Source: Bog-473 sp963788125
GTDB lineage: Bacteria; Actinomycetota; Acidimicrobiia; Acidimicrobiales; RAAP-2
DNA length: 64,000 nt
Direction of reading: 5' to 3'
Assembly: GCA_963788125.1 (NCBI GenBank)
Contig: CAWBFN010000003.1
Span: forward strand, 186,001 to 250,000
In this document: in pieces, positions 33,598-45,195 of the stretch
Layout: each line of letters opens with the position of its first letter
Numbering within the stretch: position 1 is the first letter of the stretch
The notes under the pieces: generated by a model
What the model saw: the letters and a program-made list of their open reading frames with translations, nothing else
What the model was told of the DNA's origin: nothing
Databases searched by the model: none
Position numbers and translations under genes: made by a program

Positions 33598-34065
33598 TCA
33601 CCCCGCGGAGATGGTCTCGAGCACCTTGGCGGCGTGGCCGTCGGCCCGCACGTGGTGCCAGGCCCGTTGGATCTTGCCGTTCGGACCGACCAGGAAGGTC
33701 GAGCGGATGGTGCCCACCGTCTTCTTGCCGTACATCGTCTTTTCGCCCCAGGCGCCGTACTTCTCCATCACCTTCTTGTCCGAGTCGGTCAGGAGGGGGA
33801 ACTTCAGCTTGTACTTGGTACGGAACTTCGTGTGCTTCTCCGCTCCGTCGGGGGAGATCCCCAGCACCGCCACACCCGCCTTCTCGAAGGTCTTCAGGTT
33901 GTCGTTGAACTGGCAGGCCTCCTTGGTGCACCCGGGCGTGTCGTCGGCCGGGTAGAAGTAGACGATGACCTGCTGACCCTTGAAGTCCGAGAGGTTCACC
34001 GGCTTCCCGTCCTGGTCGGGCAGCGTGAACGCGGGGGCGGTGGAGCCTTCCTCCAGTGTGGCCAT
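33598..34065 (-). CDS. bcp: Peroxiredoxin, Bcp/PrxQ type
   Basis: A thiol peroxidase of 155 residues that reduces H2O2 and organic hydroperoxides. The active site PGCTKEACQF holds peroxidatic Cys46 and resolving Cys51 in the atypical 2-Cys PrxQ spacing. Thr43-Pro44 and a downstream Arg (GTIRSTFLV) complete the catalytic set. No signal peptide; recycled by thioredoxin. Convergent with the fpg-like gene. Confidence 0.93.
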   Translation of the reverse strand: MATLEEGSTAPAFTLPDQDGKPVNLSDFKGQQVIVYFYPADDTPGCTKEACQFNDNLKTFEKAGVAVLGISPDGAEKHTKFRTKYKLKFPLLTDSDKKVMEKYGAWGEKTMYGKKTVGTIRSTFLVGPNGKIQRAWHHVRADGHAAKVLETISAG

Positions 34066-34191
34066 CGACCGTCTCCTTCCTGTGGGTGGGGGGAGGCCCA
34101 GCTTGGCACAGGGGATCCGCCGGGCTCCGCTCCGATCTGCCCCGTGGGCAGGGGCGGGGTGGGTCCATCCGCAGGGAGGTGCCGTCCGAGC

Positions 34192-34200
34192 TGGTACAAT
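34192..34200 (+). promoter_or_regulatory. Extended -10 promoter upstream of the DEAD-box gene
   Basis: TGGTACAAT matches the extended -10 form (TG, one base, TACAAT). No clear -35 is seen. A start point near 34207 would leave a leader of roughly 90 bases before the ATG at 34296. The 230-bp gap 34066-34295 holds nothing else recognisable. Confidence 0.4.
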
Positions 34201-34295
34201 GGTGGTGCGACCGCCGGCAAGGGGCTGGTAGGTCGGGGCCGTTCATCCTCCTCTGGTTGGCGCAGGGTCCCGCCACACAACAGAGAGAGCGAGAT

Positions 34296-35585
34296 ATGAC
34301 AGTTCACGCGGTGGCTGGCGCGCACGCCGGCTTACTAGGGGGAGAGGTAGAACTCTCCGCCGATGACACCTACGAGACGGCCCGGACGTTCGAGTCCCTG
34401 GGAGTCTCCGAAGAGTTGACCAAAGCGCTGGCCGATCACGGGATCGTCAGCGCTTTTCCAATTCAGGCACTGACGATCGCCGACGCACTGGCCGGGCGGG
34501 ACGTGTGCGGCAAGGCCAAGACCGGTTCGGGCAAGACCCTCGCCTTTGGTGTGCCGCTGCTGCAGCGGACCAAGGCGACCAGGGATGCGCAGGGCTCTCC
34601 CGGCGGATCCCCGGTCCGGCCGGCACGGCCGCTGGCGCTGGTCCTCCTTCCCACGCGCGAGTTGGCCGTTCAGGTGCACGACGTGTTGGAGCCGTTGGCC
34701 AAAATGCTCGGCCTGCGTGCGGTGGCGGTGTACGGCGGCGCAGACATCGACCGGCAGGTGTCCAGACTGCACAAGGGGGTCGACGTGGTCATCGCCACGC
34801 CGGGGCGGCTGATCGACCTCGGCGACCGGGGCGAGATCTCGGTCTCCCAGCTCGAGACGTTGGTGCTCGACGAGGCCGACCGCATGGCCGACATGGGCTT
34901 CATGCCCCAGGTCGAGTGGGTGCTCCGCCGCCTCGAGACGCCGCACCAGACGCTGCTCTTCTCGGCGACCCTCGACGGCGCCGTCGACCGGCTCGTCCAG
35001 CGCTACCTGACCGAGCCCGTCTTCCACGAGGTGGCGTCGTCCACCCAGACGGTGACGCTCATGGAGCACCGCTTCATTCAGGTGCACCAGATGGACAAGG
35101 TGAAGGTGGCAGCCGCCATCGCCCGCTCGCAGGAGAAGTCGCTCATCTTCGTCCGCACCAAGCGGGGGGCCGATCGGCTCGTCGAGAACCTCGAGAAGGA
35201 GGGGTTGCGCGCCGCGGCGATCCACGGCGACCTGCGCCAGGCCAACCGGGAGCGCGCCCTGGCCGACTTCTCCAATGGCAAGCTGCCCGTCCTGGTGGCC
35301 ACCGATGTGGCGGCGAGAGGTCTCCACATCGAGGCCGTGGACTGCGTCATCCACTGGGATCCACCCGAAGACCACAAGGCGTACCTCCACCGCTCGGGAC
35401 GTACCGCCCGCGCCGGTAAGGCCGGCGTCGTGGTGAGCCTGACCCTGTGGAACCAGCTGGTCGAGGTAGAGGTGATCCAGCGCCGGCTCGGACTGCGGAT
35501 TCCCATCGTGGAGATGTTCTCCAACGACCCTCGCCTGGCCAACTTGGGCGAATGGACGCCGGCGCCCGAAGAGAGCGTGCTCTGA
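34296..35585 (+). CDS. DEAD-box RNA helicase (RhlE-like)
   Basis: An ATP-dependent RNA remodelling enzyme of 429 residues. All helicase motifs are present in order: Q motif (FESLGVSEEL and PIQALTI), AKTGSGKT, PTRELA, TPGR, DEAD in VLDEADRMADMGF, SAT, FVRTKRGADRL, ATDVAARGL and HRSGRTARAG. It ends shortly after the RecA2 domain, without the basic RNA-binding tail of DeaD/CsdA proteins, so a RhlE-like minimal helicase. The leader length suggests post-transcriptional or cold control, which is common for such genes. Confidence 0.92.
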   Translation: MTVHAVAGAHAGLLGGEVELSADDTYETARTFESLGVSEELTKALADHGIVSAFPIQALTIADALAGRDVCGKAKTGSGKTLAFGVPLLQRTKATRDAQGSPGGSPVRPARPLALVLLPTRELAVQVHDVLEPLAKMLGLRAVAVYGGADIDRQVSRLHKGVDVVIATPGRLIDLGDRGEISVSQLETLVLDEADRMADMGFMPQVEWVLRRLETPHQTLLFSATLDGAVDRLVQRYLTEPVFHEVASSTQTVTLMEHRFIQVHQMDKVKVAAAIARSQEKSLIFVRTKRGADRLVENLEKEGLRAAAIHGDLRQANRERALADFSNGKLPVLVATDVAARGLHIEAVDCVIHWDPPEDHKAYLHRSGRTARAGKAGVVVSLTLWNQLVEVEVIQRRLGLRIPIVEMFSNDPRLANLGEWTPAPEESVL

Positions 35586-36328
35586 GCGACGCGCCATCGC
35601 CGGACATCTGGTCGCCCAACGACGGGATCCGGCGCGTCCTGATCGTGGTTGCTCATCCCGATGATGTCGACTTCGGCACCGCCGGGACGGTGGCGGCCTT
35701 CACCAAGGCAGGGTTGGAGGTCACGTACTGCCTGGTCACCAATGGCGAGGCCGGCGGATCCGACCGCTCTGTCTCCCGCCCCGCCATGGCGGCGCTCCGA
35801 CAACGCGAGCAGTACGCCGCGGCGGCCGAAGTGGGCGTGACCGACGTCCGTTTCCTGGGCCATCCCGACGGGCAGCTGCAGCCCACGATCGAGTTGCGGC
35901 GCGACATCAGCCGTGTCATCCGCCAGCTCAGGCCGGAGCGGGTCCTGACCCAGTCGCCCGAACGGCGCTGGGACTTCATTTTCGCCAGCCATCCCGACCA
36001 CCTCGCCGCCGGCGAGGCCACCGTCTGTGCCGTCTATCCCGACGCCCGCAATCCCTTTGCCCACCCCGAGCTGCTCGACGACGAGGGATTGGAGCCCTGG
36101 TCGGTCTCCGAGCTGTGGATCATGACGGCCGCGGGGCCCAACGTCGCCGTCGACACGACCGCCGCTGTCGAACGCAAGGTAGCGGCGCTGCTGCGCCACG
36201 AGAGCCAGATCGGCGATCCGGCCGCAACGGCCGAGCGGGTGCTGGCGGGCGGACGGGCGTCGGCTGCGGCCGCCGGCCTGCCCGAAGGGTCCACGGCAGA
36301 GCTCTTCCGGGTCACGCACATTCCCTGA
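35552..36328 (+). CDS. PIG-L family zinc deacetylase
   Basis: A 258-residue LmbE/PIG-L hydrolase that removes acetyl from an N-acetylglucosaminyl-type substrate, the family that includes MshB and Mca. The zinc motif is VVAHPDDVDFGTAGT (His and second Asp as ligands, first Asp as base) with the third ligand in FASHPDHLAAGEA. The position after AHPDD is Val rather than the Glu of MshB, so it is not a clear MshB. The only in-frame ATG upstream of the motif is 35552, overlapping the helicase by 34 bases; CTG at 35582 would be a non-canonical alternative. Confidence 0.8.
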   Translation: MDAGARRERALSDAPSPDIWSPNDGIRRVLIVVAHPDDVDFGTAGTVAAFTKAGLEVTYCLVTNGEAGGSDRSVSRPAMAALRQREQYAAAAEVGVTDVRFLGHPDGQLQPTIELRRDISRVIRQLRPERVLTQSPERRWDFIFASHPDHLAAGEATVCAVYPDARNPFAHPELLDDEGLEPWSVSELWIMTAAGPNVAVDTTAAVERKVAALLRHESQIGDPAATAERVLAGGRASAAAAGLPEGSTAELFRVTHIP

Positions 36329-36342
36329 GCCGGTCGACCGGC
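36329..36342. terminator. Short palindromic hairpin between convergent genes
   Basis: GCCGG TCGA CCGGC, a 5-bp stem with a four-base loop directly after the PIG-L gene's stop and 30 bases from the aconitase stop. It is a candidate two-way terminator; no T run. Confidence 0.4.
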
Positions 36343-36371
36343 CACCTCGGCGGTGCTCCGACTCTTGCTCT

Positions 36372-39083
<2,712 letters not shown>

Positions 39084-39212
39084 GATCCCATTCTGCCGTG
39101 CATCGGCGCCGGGCAGCCATTTTGCCGAGACCGCCGTCTGCCGGACCACCGGTGCGCCGGTCGGTACGCGGGGCTGCGCATCTCGGGCGCGTCCGCGAGG
39201 CAGAATCGAGCG

Positions 39213-40610
39213 ATGCGTCCACGCACCGGTGCCGCCGCTCGCCGCGCCCGGCGCTGGGTGCTGGCCCTCCTTCCTGTGCTGTCGGTGCTGGCCGCACCGT
39301 CGCTGCTGGCCGCACGTCCCGCCGGGGCAGCGGTCGCCGGACCGGGCTACCCGGGCGGGGGGATGATCGGGTTCGGCAGCGTCGACCTGAGTGCGCCCGC
39401 CATGCCCGAACCCCTCAGTTCCCCGGTGCTCACCGGCGAGGCCACACCCGACGGGGGCGGGTACTGGTTGGCCAGTGCCGACGGCGGGGTCTTCGCCTTC
39501 GGCGACGCCACCTTCGAGGGATCACTCGGCGACCTGCCACTGCAGGGCCCCATCGTCGCCATGGCCGCCACCCCCGACGGCCACGGCTACTGGTTGGGGG
39601 CGCTCGACGGGGGTGTCTTCTCCTTCGGCGACGCCCAGTTCTACGGCAGCATGGGCGGAACCCATCTCAATCAGCCCATCGTCGGCATGGCGGCGACCCC
39701 TGACGGCGGCGGCTACTGGCTGGTGGCGGCCGACGGGGGCGTCTTCTCCTTCGGTGACGCCTCGTTCGACGGCAGCGCGGGCGGGACCCCACTCAACCAG
39801 CCCATCGTCGGCATGGCGGCGACCCCCGACGGAGGCGGCTACTGGCTGGTGGCGTCCGACGGCGGCATCTTCACCTTCGGTGACGCCCGGTTCTACGGGT
39901 CCTGGGGCAGTGCCAACCTCCCCGATCCCGTGGTGGGGATGATCGCCAGCCCCGACGGCGACGGCTACGCGGTGACCACGGCCAACGGGGTGGTGCTGGC
40001 CGCCGGCGATGCCCACTCCTACGGCGGGCTGACCCTCGATCCCGATGCCACCCCGATATCGGCCATCATCGGGAACAGGGCCGGAACGGGCTACTGGCTG
40101 CTCGATCCGGAGGCCTGGAGCTACACCTTCGCCTTGCCCACCCCTGAGGGCCAGCCCCCCGGGTCGGCCGCCATCGTCGCCGCCGTTGCGTCCCAGATTG
40201 AGCCTGATCCCGATACCCGGGCGTGGTGCAACCCCTACGGGCCGTGCGAGGAGTGGTGCGCCCTCTTCGCCACCTGGGCCTGGCGCCATGCAGGGATACC
40301 CATCCCCTCCTACGGCTTCGTGGGGGACATCTACGACTGGGCGGCCGGCCACGGCGCCGTGCTTGCGCCGACGGCCATGCCGGCTCCGGGTGACGCCGTC
40401 CTGTACGGCACCGGGCCGGGGAACGTCTACACCTCCGTCCACGTGGGGATCGTGACCCAGGTCTGGCCCGACGGGGCGATCGACACGGTCGACGGCGACT
40501 CGGGCCCGGGTCGAAACGGCTGGCTCTCGGTGACCATCAACGGCCCCTACCTTCCGGTGGACTCGCTCTCGTACAACGGGGTGGGGATCTACGCCTTCGC
40601 GCAGCCCTGA
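39213..40610 (+). CDS. Exported protein with GYWL-type repeats and a CHAP amidase domain
   Basis: A 465-residue secreted protein. The signal peptide is residues about 1-40 (basic start, WVLALLPVLSVLAAPSLLAA, AGA cleavage region). About five repeats of 38-44 residues follow (core TPDGGGYWLVAADGGVFSFG, then DA.FYGS, NQPIVGMAA), probably a beta-propeller. From about 330 a CHAP-type cell-wall hydrolase has WCALFATWAW (Cys349), GDAVLYG and VHVGIV (His410). The repeats resemble cell-wall-associated proteins common in Acidimicrobiia. Likely a peptidoglycan amidase or endopeptidase with a binding propeller. Confidence 0.82.
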   Translation: MRPRTGAAARRARRWVLALLPVLSVLAAPSLLAARPAGAAVAGPGYPGGGMIGFGSVDLSAPAMPEPLSSPVLTGEATPDGGGYWLASADGGVFAFGDATFEGSLGDLPLQGPIVAMAATPDGHGYWLGALDGGVFSFGDAQFYGSMGGTHLNQPIVGMAATPDGGGYWLVAADGGVFSFGDASFDGSAGGTPLNQPIVGMAATPDGGGYWLVASDGGIFTFGDARFYGSWGSANLPDPVVGMIASPDGDGYAVTTANGVVLAAGDAHSYGGLTLDPDATPISAIIGNRAGTGYWLLDPEAWSYTFALPTPEGQPPGSAAIVAAVASQIEPDPDTRAWCNPYGPCEEWCALFATWAWRHAGIPIPSYGFVGDIYDWAAGHGAVLAPTAMPAPGDAVLYGTGPGNVYTSVHVGIVTQVWPDGAIDTVDGDSGPGRNGWLSVTINGPYLPVDSLSYNGVGIYAFAQP

Positions 40611-40624
40611 GAGGCGGCGCACCC

Positions 40625-40648
40625 CCGGCGGCCAACCTCGGCCGCCGG
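40625..40648 (+). terminator. Strong hairpin downstream of the CHAP gene
   Basis: CCGGCGGCC AACCTC GGCCGCCGG is a perfect 9-bp stem with a six-base loop. It starts 14 bases after the CHAP stop and ends 6 bases before the argS ATG, so it could end one transcript while lying in the argS leader. Confidence 0.55.
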
Positions 40649-40654
40649 CGTGGG

Positions 40655-42391
40655 ATGCGACAATGGGAGATGCCCGACCCATCCGGCGCTCTCCTCCAAC
40701 GCCTGCAGGCCGCCTTTGGCAGCATCGAACCCGGGGCCGACCCGGTCCTGCGTCCCTCTGACCGGGCCGACTTTCAGGCCAACGGCGCGCTGGCCCTGGC
40801 CAAGCGGGTGGGGCGCTCCCCGCGGGAGGTGGCCGACGAGGTGGTGGCGGCCGCCGCGCTCGACGATCTCTGCTCCGTGGTCGAGGTCAGCGGGCCGGGC
40901 TTCATCAACCTCACCCTGTCGGACGGGTTCGTCACCGCTCAGGTGGCGGCCATGGGGGCCGACGACCGCTTGGGGGTTGCTCCGACCGCGGATCCACAGA
41001 CGATCGTCATCGACTACTCGGCGCCCAACATGGCCAAGGAGATGCACGTCGGGCACCTGCGCAGCACGGTGATCGGCGACGCGCTGGCGCGCGTCCTGGG
41101 CTTTCTCGGCCATGAGGTACTCCGCGAGAACCACATCGGCGACTGGGGCACCCCCTTCGGCATGCTGATCGAGCACCTGATCGACGTGGGGGGCTCGGCC
41201 GATGCCGAGTCCTTCAGCGTGCGGGACCTCGACGAGTTCTACGCCCAGGCCCGCCGGCACTTCGACCGCGACCCCGCCTTCGGTGTGCGCTGCCGACGGC
41301 GAGTGGTGCTCTTGCAGAAGGGTGACCCCGAGACGCTGCGGCTGTGGCAGATCTTCGTGGCGGAGAGCCTGCGCCACATCGACGAGGTCTACGGCATGCT
41401 CGGCGTCCTGCTGACCGACGACGACATCGCCGGCGAGAGCTCCTACAACCCCCTGCTCCCGGTGGTGGTCGACGAGCTGGCGGCGAAGGGGCTCTTGGTG
41501 GAGGACCACGGAGCCCTCTGCGTGTTCCCCGAGGGGTTCACCAACCGCCAGGGGGACCCGCTCCCCCTGATCGTGCGCAAGTCCGACGGGGGCTATGGCT
41601 ACCCGGCTACCGATCTGGCCTGCATCCGGGACCGCACGCAACGCCGGCACGCCACCACCATCGTCTACGTGGTCGGCGCCGAGCAGGCGCTCCACCTGCG
41701 GCTCGTCTTCGCCGTCGCCACCCTGGCCGGCTACCTGCCCGACACCTCGGCCGCGGTGCACGTGGGGTTCGGGTTGGTCCTCGGTGCCGACGGCAAGAAG
41801 TTCTCCAGCCGCGGCGGGGGTTCGGAGCGCCTGGTCGACCTCCTGAGCGAAGGCATCGCCCGGGCCACGGCCTCCATGGCGGAGCGCCCGAGCGACCTGG
41901 ACGCCGGGCAGCGGGCGGCCGTGGCGCGCGCCCTGGGCATCGGCGCCGTGAAGTATGCCGACCTTTCGACCGAGCGCATGCGGGACTACGTCTTCGACTG
42001 GGACCGCATGCTGGCCTTCGAAGGCGATACCGGTCCCTACCTCCAGTACGCCCACGCCCGCATCCGTTCGATCTTCCGGAAGGCCGGCGTGCCCGCCCCG
42101 GACCGGGCGGCGCCACCCCTGGTCGACGAGCCCGCCGAGCGCGCCCTGGCCATGCAGCTGCTCGGGTTCTCCGAGGCGGTCGAGGCGACCGCGGCGGCCT
42201 ACAACCCGGCCAAGCTCTGCACCTACCTCTTCGACCTGGCGACCACCTTCACGACCTTCTATGAGGGTTGCCGGGTCCTGGTCGACGACGAGGTCCTGCG
42301 GAACTCGCGCCTCGGCCTCTGTGACCTCACGGCCCGGGTGCTCGAGCTGGGGCTGTCGCTCCTGGGCATGGAAGCGCCCGACCAGATGTAG
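40655..42391 (+). CDS. argS: Arginyl-tRNA synthetase
   Basis: A class Ia aminoacyl-tRNA synthetase of 578 residues. The N-terminal Add1 domain is followed by SAPNMAKEMHVGHLRST with HVGH at 131-134, IGDWGTPFGMLIEHL, and the KMSKS-loop equivalent KKFSSRGGG at about 381-386, a form used by many ArgRS proteins. The C-terminal DALR anticodon domain starts near GDTGPYLQYAHARI. ATG at 40655 and ATG at 40670 are both possible starts. Confidence 0.95.
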   Translation: MRQWEMPDPSGALLQRLQAAFGSIEPGADPVLRPSDRADFQANGALALAKRVGRSPREVADEVVAAAALDDLCSVVEVSGPGFINLTLSDGFVTAQVAAMGADDRLGVAPTADPQTIVIDYSAPNMAKEMHVGHLRSTVIGDALARVLGFLGHEVLRENHIGDWGTPFGMLIEHLIDVGGSADAESFSVRDLDEFYAQARRHFDRDPAFGVRCRRRVVLLQKGDPETLRLWQIFVAESLRHIDEVYGMLGVLLTDDDIAGESSYNPLLPVVVDELAAKGLLVEDHGALCVFPEGFTNRQGDPLPLIVRKSDGGYGYPATDLACIRDRTQRRHATTIVYVVGAEQALHLRLVFAVATLAGYLPDTSAAVHVGFGLVLGADGKKFSSRGGGSERLVDLLSEGIARATASMAERPSDLDAGQRAAVARALGIGAVKYADLSTERMRDYVFDWDRMLAFEGDTGPYLQYAHARIRSIFRKAGVPAPDRAAPPLVDEPAERALAMQLLGFSEAVEATAAAYNPAKLCTYLFDLATTFTTFYEGCRVLVDDEVLRNSRLGLCDLTARVLELGLSLLGMEAPDQM

Positions 42392-42507
42392 CGATCCCTC
42401 CCTCGAGGTCGGCGAATTGGGGACCGGCCGCGCACCCCCCTATCCTCTGCCGGGCACATCTCGCGCCGGTCCCATGGTGGGGCGCCAACGAAGGAGTCGA
42501 AGAACCG

Positions 42508-43284
42508 ATGGAACTGAGTGGGACATCCGCGATCGTCACCGGTGGAGCGTCCGGTCTGGGGGCGGCGACCTCCCGTCTTTTGTCCGAGCGGGGTGTCCGT
42601 GTCGTCGTGGCGGACCTCCAGGTGGACAGGGGAACCGACCTGGCCAAGGAGATCGGCGGCGTGTTCGCCCAGACGGACGTGAGCGACGAGGGGAGCGTGA
42701 CCGCCGCGGTGGGAGCCGCCACGGAGATGGGCCCGTTGAAGTCGCTCGTCAACTGCGCCGGCATCGGTTGGGCGATGCGCACCATCGGACGGGACGGCGA
42801 CTTTGCCTCCGCCCACGACCTCGGGGCCTACCGCCGGGTCATCGAGATCAACCTCATCGGGACGTTCAACTGCATCCGCCTGGCCGCCACCAAGATGAGT
42901 CTGAACGAGCCCGACGAGGACGGGTGCAGGGGCGCCATCGTGAACACGGCCTCGGTGGCGGCCGAGGACGGGCAGATCGGCCAGGCGGCGTACTCGTCGT
43001 CCAAAGGGGGGATCGTGGGCATGACCCTCCCCGTCGCCCGGGACCTGTCGGTCGTGGGCATCCGGATCAACACCATCCTCCCGGGGCTGATCGACACCCC
43101 GATTTACGGCGCGTTCGAGGACTCCGAGGCGTTCAAGGTCAAGCTGGCCGAAGACGTCCTCTTTCCCCGGCGGCTGGGCCACGCCGCCGAGTTCGCCTCC
43201 CTGGCCCTGGAGCTGCTGGGCAACTCGTACATGAACGCCGAGACGGTCCGCATCGATGCCGGCGTCCGCCTGCGGCCGAAGTGA
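42508..43284 (+). CDS. Short-chain dehydrogenase, 3-hydroxyacyl-CoA dehydrogenase type-2 like
   Basis: A 258-residue NAD-dependent SDR. The cofactor loop is VTGGASGLGAAT, with acidic VVVADLQVD favouring NAD, NCAGIG, and active site Ser (NTASVAAEDGQIGQ) with Tyr162-x3-Lys166 (YSSSK). The IGQAAYSSSKGGIVGMTLP segment and TILPGLIDTP resemble HSD10-type enzymes of fatty or steroid acyl-CoA oxidation. GAAGGAG lies upstream of the ATG. It is followed by an esterase gene after 37 bases, so perhaps one operon. Confidence 0.85.
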   Translation: MELSGTSAIVTGGASGLGAATSRLLSERGVRVVVADLQVDRGTDLAKEIGGVFAQTDVSDEGSVTAAVGAATEMGPLKSLVNCAGIGWAMRTIGRDGDFASAHDLGAYRRVIEINLIGTFNCIRLAATKMSLNEPDEDGCRGAIVNTASVAAEDGQIGQAAYSSSKGGIVGMTLPVARDLSVVGIRINTILPGLIDTPIYGAFEDSEAFKVKLAEDVLFPRRLGHAAEFASLALELLGNSYMNAETVRIDAGVRLRPK

Positions 43285-43321
43285 GAGACGGGCCCGCCCC
43301 TCCGGAGAGGAGAAGAAGGCA

Positions 43322-44260
43322 GTGATCGACCCAGAACTCACCGAGGCCCTGGCCCTGATACCGGAGATCGATCTTTCGGACCCTGTCGCGGCCCGCGCCG
43401 GCTTCGCGGCCCTGTCGGCCGGCCTCCGGACCGAGATCGCGGGGATTGAGACGCTCGACATAGAGGACCGGCTGGTCGCGGGCTGGGAGGGGGACCCGGA
43501 GGTGCCCGTGCGGGTCTACCGGCCACGGGAGCGCTCGGGTGCGGCGCCCGTCGTGCTGCTGATCCACGGCGGCGGTTTCGTCCTGGGCAGTGTCGAGGGC
43601 GAGCACGCCCGCGCCGCGACGACGGCCCTTCAGACCGGCGCCGTCGTGGTCTCGGTCGAGTACCGGCTCGCCCCCGAGCACCCGTTCCCGGACGGCCTGC
43701 ACGACTGCTACAGCGCCCTGGTGTTCGTCGCCCGTTCGGCCGGCGATCTCGGGGTCGACCCCGCCCGGGTGGCACTGGTGGGCAGCAGCGCGGGCGGCGG
43801 GTTGGCGGCGGCGACCGCCCTGCTGGCCCGGGATCGTGGCGGGCCCGCCGTGTGCTTTCAGATGCTGCACATCCCCGAGCTCGACGATCGATTGGAGACG
43901 CCGTCAATGCGGGCGTTCGTCGACTCGCCGATGTGGAACCGGCCTCTGGCCGAGCAGAGCTGGCGGGCGTATCTCGGTGCCGACGCCGACCGCGCTGCCG
44001 TCTCGCCCTACGCCGCTCCCGCCCGGGCGGCCGAGTTGTCAGGTCTTCCCCCGGCCTACATCTCGACGGCCGAGAACGACCCTCTCCGAGACGAAGGCAT
44101 CCTCTACGGGCTGCGACTCTTGCAGGCCGGGGTCTCCGTCGAGCTGCACCAGTTTCCCGGCACCTACCACGGCTCGGCGCTCGCGGCCTCGGCCGCCGTC
44201 TCCCAGCGGGCCCAGTTCGAGAGCATGACCGTGTTGCGCCGGGCCCTGGGGGTCGACTGA
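43322..44260 (+). CDS. HSL-family alpha/beta hydrolase (carboxylesterase)
   Basis: A 312-residue hormone-sensitive-lipase-type esterase. The oxyanion motif is LIHGGGFVLGS (His82), the nucleophile elbow GSSAGGG (Ser156), the acid TAENDPLRDEG and the base His in TYHGSA. No signal peptide. GTG at 43322 is the start, preceded by a strong GGAGAGGAG. Likely hydrolyses short-chain esters or lactones; linked to the dehydrogenase upstream. Confidence 0.88.
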   Translation: MIDPELTEALALIPEIDLSDPVAARAGFAALSAGLRTEIAGIETLDIEDRLVAGWEGDPEVPVRVYRPRERSGAAPVVLLIHGGGFVLGSVEGEHARAATTALQTGAVVVSVEYRLAPEHPFPDGLHDCYSALVFVARSAGDLGVDPARVALVGSSAGGGLAAATALLARDRGGPAVCFQMLHIPELDDRLETPSMRAFVDSPMWNRPLAEQSWRAYLGADADRAAVSPYAAPARAAELSGLPPAYISTAENDPLRDEGILYGLRLLQAGVSVELHQFPGTYHGSALAASAAVSQRAQFESMTVLRRALGVD

Positions 44261-44292
44261 CCGGAGTCGGCCGCTCCCACAGGAGTGCGTGC

Positions 44293-44661
44293 TCAGTTGG
44301 GGATGTCCAGCTCCGACCAGACCGTGGCCCCGTGACCGTCGTGGCGCTTCACTCCCCAGACATGGGACGCCTGCGCAACCCGACCGAGGCCGTGCGTGTC
44401 ACCCAGGGGCGGGAACCAGCCTCCCGCGCGACGCATCGGACCGGGCCCTTCGTCCCGCACGCCGATCCAGACCCGGTCGCCCCGCACCTGCAGGTCGACT
44501 CGCACTCGACCCTTCCCATGTTGGAGGGCATTGGAGAGCAGCTCGTCCATGACGTCCACCACCTGCGTGATCACCGGTCCGAGCGACCAGGACTGCACGA
44601 GGGACAGACACCAGTGGTCAGCCTTTCTTCGAATCTCCGTCACCGGGTCGAAGGTCTTCAT
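44293..44661 (-). CDS. GHKL ATP-binding protein (anti-sigma factor kinase-like)
   Basis: A small HATPase_c protein of the RsbW/SpoIIAB type, 122 residues from the ATG at 44661. The N box is DELLSNALQHGKG, the G1 box RDEGPGPMR, the G2 box GLGRVAQAS. Streptomyces has many such stand-alone ATPases that inhibit sigma factors or phosphorylate anti-anti-sigma factors. A GTG start at 44757 would add a Pro-rich 32-residue head encoded by a G-rich repeat; the shorter form fits the family. No sigma factor gene is adjacent. Confidence 0.7.
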   Translation of the reverse strand: MKTFDPVTEIRRKADHWCLSLVQSWSLGPVITQVVDVMDELLSNALQHGKGRVRVDLQVRGDRVWIGVRDEGPGPMRRAGGWFPPLGDTHGLGRVAQASHVWGVKRHDGHGATVWSELDIPN

Positions 44662-44667
44662 GGCCGA

Positions 44668-44713
44668 GGGGGCCGGGGTGACCGGAGGGGCCGGAGGGGC
44701 CGGGGGGACCGGG
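44668..44713 (+). repeat. G-rich tract with GGAGGGGCC repeats, quadruplex-capable
   Basis: Runs of five, four, four, four, six and three G separated by short spacers, including GGAGGGGCC repeats. The tract lies at or just upstream of the start of the GHKL gene on the other strand, so the G-rich side is the template strand. Confidence 0.6.
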
Positions 44714-44757
44714 CGACGACCATCATGTCGGCGCACGGCTTGCAGGGTTGTTGGCAC

Positions 44758-45195
44758 GGTACCAATCTTCGGGCGCCGACGACCATGAGGTTAAAGTTCG
44801 TCCGGCCCTTCTCGGTGCTCACTATAGGCGTCCCGGATCCGAACGGCCGCAGTGGCCCGCCGCCGGGCCGGTCCTCACACCATCGATCAGGAAAGCCGAC
44901 CCCCGCCCAGGGAGTACGCGCTACTCGTCGGCGTGGGACTGGGAAATCCACCAGGCTCATCCGGCTCCATTCACGCTGTCCGCAAGCGTCCTGCTTACCT
45001 GTACGCCTTCTGTGTTTGGGAATCGAAGGGTCGACGGGAGGACATAACGGTGTTGGCGGACTGTCATCATCTCGTCATTGAACTCGCAGCTGGAATCAAG
45101 CTCGCTGGAATCTTCCCGTGTTCTAATGCGAGGCAGATGTGCTCATGTCCGACATAGGTGAAGCAACTATGCCGCTTCGCCAAAGGAGGTTGGGA
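44758..45195. other. Non-coding stretch upstream of the small CPHM protein gene
   Basis: No open frame here shows domain, motif or codon pattern that I recognise. Base composition begins to fall below the genome average. The end holds the AAAGGAGG ribosome site (45182-45189) of the next gene. It may contain that gene's promoter, which I cannot define. Confidence 0.4.

Noticed and set aside
35552..36328. Naming the PIG-L protein MshB
   Set aside because: The zinc motif has Val where MshB has Glu after AHPDD, and no mycothiol genes adjoin.
44748..45047. 99-residue plus-strand frame upstream of the CPHM gene
   Set aside because: No motif, weak start, codon use unlike neighbours.
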